64,000 nt of DNA from Heliocidaris erythrogramma (lineage: Eukaryota; Echinodermata; Echinoidea; Camarodonta; Echinometridae), in NCBI GenBank assembly GCA_025617745.1, contig CM046864.1, positions 27,590,199-27,654,198 on the forward strand, read 5' to 3'. Shown in pieces: positions 56,001 to 64,000 of the stretch (positions are counted from its first letter, which is position 1; every line of letters starts with the position of its first letter). The position numbers were made by a program, and so were the translations under genes. The notes under the pieces were generated by a model. The model was not told the origin of the DNA. It did not search any database and saw nothing but the letters and a program-made list of their open reading frames with translations.

Positions 56001-59000
56001 TTAAAAAAAAGTGAAAGGGCATTTGAAAAATAAAGTTTGGAGTTGGAATACTATATGCAATATTATTCAATGCCCAATGCCAGTTCTGGCAATATTCTGT
56101 TATAATTGGGTTAAAATTTGCACTTTTTGGTGCAAAATTGTATTTTGGGGCACTTTGACACCCCCTTTTTATTTTTTTGTAGTAGTCCAGTAGACGGTAC
56201 CATATACCATGTACATGACCTGGAAAAGTTGTTAAGTACAAGGTTTTTTTGTTGATTTGTGTTCTAGATGGGTATTGAAGTAAATTCAGCTTGGTTGCCA
56301 CCTTGGCAACCTTGAGCAATCTTTTCAATTAGCCTAATTAGCATAATCATCTAATTAGCATATGTGCAATAAGTAATATGTTGCTAATCTTAACCCAGAA
56401 AGCCTGAAAATATAAATAATACAACTTTTGTAGGGGTTTCTATGACGAGGAATTCATTTATGACATCGGTTTTTATTTTTAAGTAATGTCATGAATAGCA
56501 TAATTAGCCTAATGAGCTAATTAGCATATGTGCAATATATGGGCTTCTTTGTCATTGTTTATCCAGGAAGCCTGAAAACAAAAATAATACAACTTTTCTA
56601 GGGTTTTCTGTGACGAGGAATTCATTTATGACACTAGTTTTTAATTTCAAGTAACGCAATTGATGTAATAAGCATAATAAGCATAATGAGCTAACAATGA
56701 GCTAATTAGCATATGTACAATATATGGAACTCTTTGCCATTGTTTATCCAGAAAGCCAAATAATACATTTCTAGGGTTATCTGTGACGAGGAATTCATTT
56801 GTGACACCAGGTTTTAATTTCAAGTAACGCAATTTTATTGACGTAATTAGCATAATAAGCATAATGAGCTAATAATGAGCTAATTAGTATAATTATGTGC
56901 AATATATGGAATTCTTTGTCATTGTTTATCCAGAGGTCGAAAACATGAATAATACAACTTTTCTAGGGTTCTCTATGATGAGGAATTCATTTATAACACC
57001 ATTTTTTATTCATTTCTAAGTAATGCAATTGACGTAATTAGCATAATTAGCATATATGCAACAATAATAATATGATAATAATAATAATTCATAAAGTACA
57101 GAAATTATGTATATACTGGGCGTTTCAAAAAAAGGAAACCCAACTTTGCAATATTCCTGTAAATGAACTATATGTTTACCAACAATGGAATCCATACCAT
57201 ATGAAAGAGTAATTCATATTTCCAATGGTAAGTTTTTGAGGTTTCCAGGGTCATGCATCATTGAACACCATTGTCTTCAACATTTTGTGCAAAAATCTAG
57301 TTGGTTCACTTTCTTGTAAAACACAATTGGCATGATGTTAAGGAGATGCCTTTTGTGAAATGGCCTGGTTGCTCCAATCCCCATTGTGCATATTTTTCTT
57401 TTTCAAATTTGTGTTAATGAGATGTTATTCACCCGTGATTCAGGATTTCTGCTTTATAAAACCCTTTTCAGATAGAAATCATTTTGCAAAGAAGACAGTC
57501 TCGGTAAATTTTAACAAGGGTGCATGCCAAAAAACCAGTGCGAACCAAAAGGATTGCAATATCACTAAGAATTGCAAATCAAAAACAAAGAGTCTAAATA
57601 AGGAAAATCAAAAACTCATGCGTGTGGTTGAATATTTCACTTTGCTGATTTTCAAAAAACTCAACTTAGTTGAAAATTGACGGAGACTCCTGCAGCACTC
57701 AAGACAAACGAAGATGTTTTCTGTGTTCTCGGAAGATCTCACTTCCTCTTGGTCATAAGGTTATGACTAACAACTCGTTCCGTGCTTTGCGAAGTTCATA
57801 AGACCCTTTGTTAAGGCGTAAAATTAATCTTTATGAGATTTGCTTACTAACGGATGGCCATAAACAAATAAAGAGCTACCATTAAGCTAGTTGACAAAGC
57901 CATTCAACCCAAACCATGCCTATTGCGTTTTACAAGAAAGTGAACCAACTGGAATTTTGCACAGAATTTTGAAGACAATGGTGTTTACTGATGCTTGACT
58001 GTGGAAACCTAAACAAGTTACCATTGGAAAGCAAATTAATTACTCTTTCATATGATATGAAATTAAACTCCGGTAAATATTTAGTCCACTCGTATAATTT
58101 TCAAAGTTGGTTTTCCTTTTTTTTAACGCCCAGTATATTCTACTGTGCTGCAAGAGCTCCTGATGGACTTATAACTAAGAGGAGTAATTAAATGAAAAGA
58201 TATGTTTTTAATTTTTATCTGAAAGTATTTACAGTTGAGGATTTCCTTATTTCTAATGGTAAGTTGTTCCACAATTTTGGGGCTGTGCAGACAAATGCTT
58301 GATCTCCTAAGGTTATTTTTGTTTTATATGATGGGGTTGGCAGTATTAAAGTATCTCGAGAACTGTGCAGGGTGAGGGTATGTTTGCAAGCTTTGAGTTG
58401 TAGCAGATCTACAATATATATAGGGGCTTGACCAATTAGAGCTTTATAGACGATCAACATGACTTTAAAAGATATTCTTTGTCGCACTGGTACCAGTGCA
58501 GATCTCTCAAAACAGGGGTGATCCTTGAGAATTTTGGGGTATCCACAAATTAGTCTTGTACAAAGGTTTTGGACCCGCTGCAGTCGTCCTATTTGAGAGT
58601 CAGGGAGTACATACAATAACCCATTACAATGATCTAACTTACTAGTGATGCATGCATGAGCAGTTGTTTTCATACTTCTAATATGTCTGATAAATATAAA
58701 ATGCAGTATGATGATATACATACATTGGTAATGTGTGCTTCCATATTCAAATGACTGTCAAAATGCACTACCAGATTTCTAGCATTCATGGATGGTTTTA
58801 TGACCGAACTTCCAACAAATATCCAATCGAAATTAAGTTTGGATACCCGTTTAGATGTGCCAACGAGCGACAATTCAGTTTTACTGTCATTTAGCATGAG
58901 TTTGTTTTGCAGCATCCATTCACGTATATAACTGACACATGCTTCTATGAGCGAGACGCTTTGCTCTTAAGCATATACATAGGGTCTAAATGACAAGTAA

Positions 59001-62000
59001 ATCTGTATGTCATCGGCGTAGCAGTGGCACTATATTCCAGGAAACTTATTGTGGACCTTGGTAAAGAGATTACCTGTGTACAGAGTAAATAACAGAGGGC
59101 CCAACCGAGAACCTTGTGGGACCCCGAAGGGCTCTAGAAAAGAATCAGAGACAGCATCATCAATCTTGATCTTTTGATGTCTATCAAATATGACTCAATC
59201 CATCTGAGAGCATCATCAATGTCAAAGCAGATCTTCAGCGTTTCCAATAAAAAAGCAAGACTGATCTATGGTATCAAATGCGCTATATAGGAGCAACATG
59301 TAGACTTATTTGTCATTGTTTATCTAGAAAGCCTGAAAACACCTTTTAAAGACAACAAATTAGTTAGTGAAAAGATATTCCATGCAGATGTAGTATAAGT
59401 AGCCCAATTAACAAGTAAATTCGCAGATTTGCATTTATTGATATAGTTAATCCAGAAAATTCTGGGATGACAGATTTAATGTGTATACATTATTATTATG
59501 ACCAACCATGTTGACACGAATAATAATTACCCTTATTAGCATAATTAGCATATTAATCAGGCGATTGCCTAGTGGCCTCTTGAATTTCTCTCTGACAGGA
59601 CAGAATACATAGGTATTCATTTGTAATTTCCCACTGTACCAGTGATAAGAGAATTAACAGTCATGACAGAGACCAGTAAGTTATTAAATATATAAAGAAA
59701 ATGTTTGGGTCGACTGAAAGATGGTAATGATGGTAAAGTATATTTGATTTGATTTGATTTGATTTGATTTGATTTGATTTATTTACCACCAACATCATTT
59801 AATTACAATACATTTTTTTTTACATACAATGATATTTTACATATAAATGAAGAAAAGCATTGGTTGGTAAAAGGGGCCAGATAATAGCACATGTGCTAGT
59901 CGAGCCTGACCCACAACAACAACAAAAAACAAACAAGTATTTTGGTAAAGTTCAATTAATACCCAAATTAAGAATAATAATAGTTTACAATGAAGTACAA
60001 AAATACATTTATTGTACATATACAGACTATTTACATAAACGTTTTCACTTATGATTTACTCAGCAAGTGTGTCGTAACAGAATTCCGAAACCTACTTCTA
60101 GACCTGGTTAATTTGATTTTAAAAGGTAATCTATTCCAAAATTCACTACCAATGAAAGACAATGAAAATTGACCTTGCGTCGTTCTGAATTTTGGTAGAA
60201 GCAACTGTCCACTTTCCTTTTGCCTTGTGGAGTACCTATGCTGTATAGTGTCACAGTAATTTACTAAAGTATGAGGCAAGTTGTTATTATACAAATCAAA
60301 CATGAAAGTAGAAATTGACAAGTCATGCAAATCATATACATTAAGGATTCGCAAACTTTGGAACAAAGGAGTCGTATGAGTTCTCCATTCACTGAATGTT
60401 ATAGCACGGACCGCCATTTTCTGTGAATACAATATGCTTCTTAGGCTAGTCTTATAAGTGCTTCCCCACACTTCTATTCCGTAGGTAATGTGTGGTTGTA
60501 TAAAGGCTTTATATAGCAGTATTAAAGTGCGCCTGGGTACAAAATGTCGCAACTTAAATATCACTCCAACTTTCTTTCTTATGCACTGATTTACAAAACG
60601 AATGTGATTATTCAAAGACAGATGTTTATCAATGTTGATTCCAACAAAAGTGGCAACATCAACTTCTTTGATTTCCTCACCAGCTATTTTCAATTTACCA
60701 TTCATACCTATTTTTTTCCGCCTGCTACTTATTAGCGTGAAATTAGTTTTCATTGAGTTTATTGTAAGTTTATTGGCCATGCACCAGTTTCGTATCTTCT
60801 GTATGTTGCCATTCACTTCATCTGCATCAATTTCGACCTGGTCAGCTGGAAAAGTATGGAAAAGAATTTTGTTCTTTCGTTCTTTTTCTTCTTTGAGTTT
60901 ATAGGTGTTTGGGACAGAATTAAGAGAATTTGTTGTATACATGTATTGTCTTGGCATAGTACATGGCAGTCTAAAGGTATAGTGCTTCTACTCATATGCG
61001 TAGGGAATGAATTTACAAAGTTACAATCCTTTGCCACATTGAACATGGTTACCCTCTGAGGTAAATATTGGTCATTATAAAAATGTAAACATATTAAATC
61101 TGTCATACCAGAATTTCCTGGATTAACTATATCAATAAATGCAAATATGAAAATTCATTTATTACAACCTGTATGTTAATTAGGTTAATTATACTACATT
61201 TACATGGAACATCTTCTCATAAACTAATTTGTTGTCTTTAAAAACTGTTTTAAAATGTTGCATTGCACTATTTTTAGGCTTTCTAGATAATGACAAAGAA
61301 GTTTAGATATTGCACATATGCTAATTAGCTCATTATGCTAATTATGCTATTTACGACAACTGTATTACTTAAAAATAAAAAATGGCGTCATAAATGAATT
61401 CATCGTCATAGAAGACCCTAGAAAAGTTGAATTATTTATGTTTTCAGGTTTTCTGGATAAACAATGGCAAAGAAGTCCATATATTGCACATATGCTAATT
61501 ATCTAATTATGCTAATTATGCTATTTATGACAATTGCATTACTTAAAAATAAAAACTGGTGTCATAAATGAATTCCTCGTCATAGAAAACCCTAGAAAAG
61601 TTGTATTATTTTTGTTTTCAGGCTTCCTGGATAAACAATGACAAAGAAGCCCATATATTGCACATATGCTAATTAGCTCATTAGGCTAATTATGCTATTC
61701 ACGACAATTACATTACTTAAAAATGAAAAATGGCGTCATTAATGAATTCCTCGTCATAGAAAACCCTAGAAAAGTTGAATTATTTATGTTTTCTGGATAA
61801 ACAATGGCAAAGAAGTCCATATATTGTACATATGCTAATTAGCTAATTATGCTAATTATGCTATTTATGACAATTGCATTACTTAAAAATAAAAACTGGT
61901 GTCATAAATGAATTCCTCGTCATAGAAAACCCTAGAAAAGTTGTATTATTTTTGTTTTCAGGCTTCCTGGATAAACAATGACAAAGAAGCCCATATATTG

Positions 62001-64000
62001 CACATATGCTAATTAGCTCATTAGGCTAATTATGCTATTCATGACAATTACATTACTTAAAAATAAAAACCGATGTCATAAATGAATTCCTCGTCATAGA
62101 AACCCCTACAAAAGTTGTATTATTTATATTTTCAGGCTTTCTGGGTTAAGATTAGCAACATATTATATATTGCATATATGCTAATTAGATGAATATGCTA
62201 ATTAGGCTAATAAAAAAAATTGCTCAAGGTTGCCAAGGTGGCAACCAAGCTGAATTTACCTCAATACCCATCTAGAATACGAATTAACAAAAAAACTTTG
62301 TACTTAACAACTTTTCCAGGTCTCAAAAACTTCTACTGGACTATAGGATAAAGTGGAGTTTATAGACTGAGGTCTTATAAAGTATTAATGAACTATCGTA
62401 CCATCACTTCTGTACCATTAAAATTGATTCCCTTATATTTCGAGAAGAATTGTGATGTGTTCCTTTTTTTTCCGTCCCGTCGCATTTAGTGGGTATTTAA
62501 AGGATTTAAGGCGCGACGGGACGGAATTTTGCATGGAAAGTACAGTCCCATGTATGTCATTTGATGTAAGTATACTTTTTTTAACCCGAGCAAGTTTTTA
62601 TTTATTTAATTTGAATAAACAATAGAGATTAAAAGTTGCTGAATCCAAAGTATCCTCCGGCATTCTGCCAGGGGATACAATTATTTTTATTTTTTTGTTT
62701 GATGATTTCTCTTTGGTTTGACTTTTTCAAACTACGCGTGGTAGGACGTGCTGTGATAACTCCTTGGTAGGACAGGGAACAAATAATTATGATATGCTAA
62801 TTGCGAGCGAGCGAAGCGAGTGAGATAAACACTTGACGCCCGTAATCATACCGATAGTTAGGATATATGTGTCCATATGTGACTTAAATTAAGATTTTTT
62901 TTTTTTTCTTTCAAATTAGATATTTTGGCGGGCCGCATGAAATCGTCTCGCAGGCCGCAAGTGGCCCATGGGCGGCACTTTAAGAACAGGGGGTCTATGC
63001 CATATGTCTCATGATCATTATCCCAACAGTCAAAGACATGAGCAAATACTTTTATACACTGGTTCAAAAGTGTGCGTTTGACTGTCACATGAACTGTTAT
63101 ATCAATCTTCATATATGTAGAATGTAGACAATTACAGGTTATGTCATTACCGTGACTGTGGAACATCCTTAACAAGACTTACCAATTTGTCTTGTCTTTT
63201 TCTTGAGGATCAGAAGCCAGAAGATACTGGAAACAACGCAGGAAACAACGCAACATGCAGCACAGATTAGTACTACTTTCCATCCAGGGTACATGCATGT
63301 AGATGTACAGTCTGCAGGAGAGACAGAAAACTCTTTTACAAAACATGCATCATGCTGAACAAAAGTACCTATATATAGCGCTTGCATATCAGAGAGAAAA
63401 GATAGAGCAAGCACAATTCTTCCATGAAAACAGACTGCATGATTACAGCAAAATTTCTTTAAATTAGAACTTTGGAACATCTCCAAAATTTGATTAACAA
63501 TTTATTGTTCTCTTCCAAAATACTTTACTCGCCCTAAAAATGACAAATGTACATAGTCAAATAATTATGTCCATGGTACATGTATTCTAGTAGGCAGTTA
63601 ATAGTGCATAATTCCATGCACAGCAGATATCAAAGAGGAAATATCATTAACATATAACCTATGGCAACGCCCAAAACAGACACCTAAAGCTGGGAAACGA
63701 GGGGTATTTTTTCCTCAGAAAATAAATACTATGCCAGTCCCTAGCCTATGTATGTAGTTTCTCACAGCTTGGTATATTTGCATAATATTTGACAGCTAAT
63801 AATCAAAATAGATAATGAAATCATTGCTTCCGAGTGCTAATGATAACAATGCTTTATATATCTCTTATTTTTTCATCTCTGTTCCTTCTTACCTTGCTTG
63901 TCATCTCTACATGTAGTAGAATTCTCTGACGATTCTGTGGCATTGATGGATGGTTTAAGGGTAGTACTATTAATTTTGGGTTCAGATGTACAGCCCTTCA
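49320..64000 (-). CDS. Type I single-pass membrane protein (receptor-like), 3' half, 5 exons
   Basis: Minus-strand exons in order: 64000-63893 (partial), 63311-63183, 54208-54169, 53545-53485, 49343-49320. All borders are AG/GT and the phases fit (1, 1, 2, 0). The protein reads KGCTSEPKINSTTLKPSINA then TESSENSTTCRDDKQ, a Ser/Thr/Asn stalk with three N-glycosylation sites. Next are D-C-T-S-T-C and a helix from about VVLICAACCVVSCVVSSIF to WLLIL, a KKK stop-transfer, and a 48-residue tail (ERPPREIGATGVVG, TNSNTSDVLEMQQF, ETMHSQVQIKECL) ending in TAA. Phase-1 introns around the membrane exon are typical of cell-surface receptors. The ectodomain lies beyond the window, so the family is unknown. 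A TNF-receptor-like protein without death domain is only one possibility. The splicing is unverified, and a 9-kb intron carries a large foldback element. Confidence 0.68.
49790..50005 (-). repeat. Second copy of the GTTTGAACGAAATCGG repeat
   Basis: AATTCATAACTTTCTCATTT and GCGTTCAAACTTTCACTG are the inverse of the words at 32600-32670. It lies on the opposite strand, upstream (minus sense) of the last receptor exon, inside the last intron. Confidence 0.5.
50258..50713 (+). mobile_element. Composite foldback retroposon with tRNA-like head and 13-bp TSD
   Basis: The element is flanked by the direct repeat AACTCAACATGAA (50245-50257 and 50714-50726). It has one inverted and two direct copies of ATCTATAACACTGGGAG through TAAAAGCC and ACAAATTAAAA (about 50288-50337 inverted; 50383-50429 and 50667-50716 direct). 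Outer arms extend the inversion through GAAGAAGCTTAATGGGAGG. Between the direct copies lies a tRNA-like segment (50542-50614: TAGTCTGGTGG A box, GGTTCGAATCC B box, closing GAACCAG/CTGGTTC stem). A long target duplication implies retroposition, and the inversion may reflect an inverted reverse-transcription product. Confidence 0.7.
51880..52275 (+). mobile_element. LINE 3' end with (TTA)n tail
   Basis: It reads LLAYQCFHNLAPSYLTELLN and LYKPERNLRSSKQHFFVVPT, then after a frameshift near 52026 YGERSFAYAAPFLWNALP and ASLRSINSLEHFKSALKTYL, with a TAA at about 52164. This is the classic end of CR1/L2-group LINE proteins. The 3' UTR ends GCGCTATATAAGAATTG plus (TTA)n, very like the SINE tails in this window. 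It is 5'-truncated. Confidence 0.85.
52285..52870. repeat. Diverged ~200-bp tandem copies plus a partial inverse
   Basis: Copies starting AAGGCC at about 52287 and 52486 share CTCTTTC..GACAGCTTT, GGTAGAG and ATTCATGACTCAGTGTCAG. A third partial copy (52757-52790, GACACCGAGTTATGAATG) is inverted, and related words occur at 51590-51650. It is an old repetitive element, family unknown. Confidence 0.55.
52984..53024. repeat. (CA)n microsatellite
   Basis: About twenty uninterrupted CA repeats in the last intron of the receptor gene. Confidence 0.95.
54265..55205. repeat. Cluster of GTCCGGCTGCAGCCAGC palindromic words
   Basis: GC-rich words such as GGCTGCAGCCAGC, GGCCGCGGCCTCCCG and AGCTCAGCTGGCTGCAGC occur at least nine times in both orientations at the two ends of the block (54285-54535 and 54950-55190). 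An AT-rich middle separates them. This looks like a DNA element with GC-rich subterminal repeats. The termini are not sharp. Confidence 0.5.
55279..55788 (+). mobile_element. MITE family with GACCCTCCACCACAAAAC termini, copy C (truncated)
   Basis: It starts TATGTGACCATCCACCAC and runs parallel to copy B as far as GCCTGTCTGACAC, where it stops about 160 bp short of the expected second terminus. It lies in the large intron of the receptor gene, 130 bp before the foldback element. Confidence 0.85.
56330..57060 (+). repeat. Left-arm tandem array, about 4 units of 168-193 bp
   Basis: The word GACGAGGAATTCATTT occurs at 56444, 56612, 56785 and (as GATGAGG) about 56978. Units also share AACTTTTCTAGGGTT and GCTAATTAGCATATGTGCAA. 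Units are more diverged than in the right arm. Confidence 0.85.
57114..58135. mobile_element. TIR element, TACTGGGCGTTTC ends, TA-type insertion
   Basis: The left end TACTGGGCGTTTCAAAAAAA, with AACCCAACTTTG just inside, mirrors the right end CAAAGTTGGTTTTCC..AACGCCCAGTA. Inner arms (GTTGGTTCACTTTCTTGTAA and TTACAAGAAAGTGAACCAAC) are also inverted. TA flanks fit a Tc1/mariner-type insertion. An open frame of 106 codons inside (57360-57680) is not recognisable. It is inserted in the left foldback arm. Confidence 0.75.
58137..59290 (-). mobile_element. LINE 3' half (reverse transcriptase palm to C-terminus)
   Basis: On the minus strand, from 59285: FDTIDQ, DALRWIESYL, a G-W-A/L-C-Y-L-L-C-T region corresponding to the usual G-P-L-L-F-x-L-Y-x-N, YADD-like text with IQIYLSF, MLQNKLMLNDSKTEL, then LDHCNGLLYVLPDSQIGRLQ and VQNLCTRLICGYP, and KLWNNLPLEIRKSS. 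This is CR1/L2-group ORF2. Several frameshifts break it. It is 5'-truncated in the middle of the RT domain and lies directly beside the TIR element. Confidence 0.85.
59715..61088 (-). mobile_element. LINE 3' fragment with (GATTT)n tail
   Basis: An open frame of about 300 codons (60957-60049) contains NIQKIRNWCMANKLTINSMK, EEIKEVDVATFVGINIDKHL, PHITYGIEVWGSTYK and SEFWNRLPFKIKLTRSRSRF, the RT thumb and C-terminus of an animal LINE. The 3' end is followed by seven GATTT repeats (59728-59770), a typical LINE tail. It is the best-preserved LINE in the window and sits in the loop of the foldback element. 61088 marks the inner border of the right arm; the LINE 5' edge may be a little lower. Confidence 0.85.
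61300..62215 (-). repeat. Right-arm tandem array with alternating A/B units
   Basis: GAATTCCTCGTCATAG-type words start at about 61396, 61570, 61744, 61910 and 62084, a 166-174 bp period. Units alternate between an A type (AATGGCAAAGAAGTCC, ACTGGTGTCATAAATG) and a B type (AATGACAAAGAAGCCC, TGGCGTCATTAATG or the like). A-B dimers of about 340 bp repeat with few differences. Confidence 0.85.
62528..63182. other. Intron sequence of the receptor gene, no other feature
   Basis: It contains an A/T run near 62885 and a GCGAGCGAGCGAAGCGAGTG word at 62802-62821 of the sort that edges many transposons. I see no exon here. The donor of the membrane exon lies at 63182-63181. Confidence 0.45.
63183..63311 (-). 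CDS. Transmembrane exon of the receptor-like gene
   Basis: The acceptor CTCTCCTGCAG and donor GTAAGTC delimit 129 bp, phase 1 at both ends. It encodes C-T-S-T-C-M-Y-P-G-W-K then a Cys/Val-rich hydrophobic helix of about 23 residues (VVLICAACCVVSCVVSSIFW..) and LKKKTRQI. The many cysteines in the helix and the basic stop-transfer are the visible hallmarks. An alternative acceptor 43 bp upstream (TTTTGTTCAG, 63355-63364) would give an open exon in phase 0, which does not fit the upstream exon as read. Confidence 0.72.
63893..64000 (-). CDS. Extracellular stalk exon of the receptor-like gene (cut by window edge)
   Basis: It is open for 35 codons: KGCTSEPKINSTTLKPSINA, then TESSENSTTCRDDKQ, ending phase 1 at the donor GTAAGAAG. 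Asn-Ser-Thr, Asn-Ala-Thr and Asn-Ser-Thr glycosylation sites and two cysteines suggest an extracellular juxtamembrane stalk. The exon continues past the right edge. Confidence 0.65.

Larger units (their letters stand above)
55918..62527. mobile_element. Long foldback transposon (about 1.4-kb inverted arms with ~170-bp tandem repeats)
   Basis: The left arm is 55918-57110 plus 59290-59483. The right arm is 61090-62527, its reverse complement. Matching landmarks are the terminal GCGACGGGACGGAA, TTGGTTGCCACCTTGGCAACC, repeats containing CTAATTAGCATATGTGC, and the inner ends TTTGCATTTATTGATATAG. The native loop is 59484-61090. Each terminus is itself a hairpin (CCGTCCCGTCGC/GCGACGGGACGG at 62469-62525). 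No transposase was recognised. It is comparable in design to sea urchin TU and Drosophila FB elements. The left arm was later split by a TIR element and a LINE, and the loop received another LINE. Confidence 0.85.

Noticed and set aside
57360-57680. 106-codon open frame inside the TACTGGGCG TIR element
   Set aside because: No transposase motif (no DDE/D or helix-turn-helix pattern) could be recognised, so no function is assigned.
62802-62821. GCGAGCGAGCGAAGCGAGTG word as a transposon end
   Set aside because: It occurs near several repeats but no inverted partner or target duplication was found at this site.
1-64000. CRISPR arrays, bacterial operons or integrated viral genomes other than the LTR and DIRS fossils
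   Set aside because: No regular spacer-repeat pattern, no prokaryotic gene organisation, and no capsid or envelope signature was seen.

Overview
The window is eukaryotic genomic DNA from a draft assembly: spliced genes with GT-AG introns, dense transposon debris, many long homopolymers and one block of exactly 500 N (34222-34721). The conserved gene is metazoan. The mix of DIRS-like and Ty3/gypsy retroelements, LINE 3' ends with (TTA)n tails, tRNA-headed SINEs, palindromic MITEs and a long foldback element resembles a marine invertebrate deuterostome, most likely an echinoderm such as a sea urchin. The species assignment is inference only.

Left part (1-25 kb). After an edge minisatellite and a MITE-bearing 5' flank, a CpG-richer zone near 3.4-3.75 kb may be the promoter or first exon of the main gene. 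That gene is eIF4G2 (DAP5/p97/NAT1), on the + strand. Nineteen exons (5105-20753) join in phase into about 1,044 codons with MIF4G, a Gln/Asn/Arg/Gly-rich linker, MA3 and W2 domains. Its initiating exon was not found. Introns carry hairpin MITEs, SINE copies, a piggyBac-type element with TTAA ends and a LINE tail. Just after exon 17 lies a duplicated, splice-competent, in-frame 45-nt mini-exon.

Middle (25-34 kb). There is a tRNA-Asp(GTC) gene with one acceptor-stem mismatch, then a SINE whose head resembles the Alu domain of 7SL RNA. A tandemly duplicated LINE 3' end, several MITEs and a Tx1/L1-like LINE relic follow. A class A GPCR exon runs into the 500-N gap.

Retroelement block (34.7-43.2 kb). 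A broken Ty3/gypsy fossil is followed by an oppositely oriented, GC-rich, broken DIRS-type fossil with a nested TIR element, then a LINE relic.

Right part (43-64 kb). A hAT-type element with target-site duplication, repeat arrays and a retroposed composite foldback precede the 3' half of a minus-strand gene. I assembled that gene from five phase-compatible exons (64000 down to 49320). It encodes a glycosylated stalk, one transmembrane helix and a 48-residue tail, so it is probably a type I receptor. Its roughly 9-kb intron holds a 6.6-kb foldback transposon whose arms contain about 170-bp tandem repeats, and which is itself invaded by a TIR element and two LINEs.
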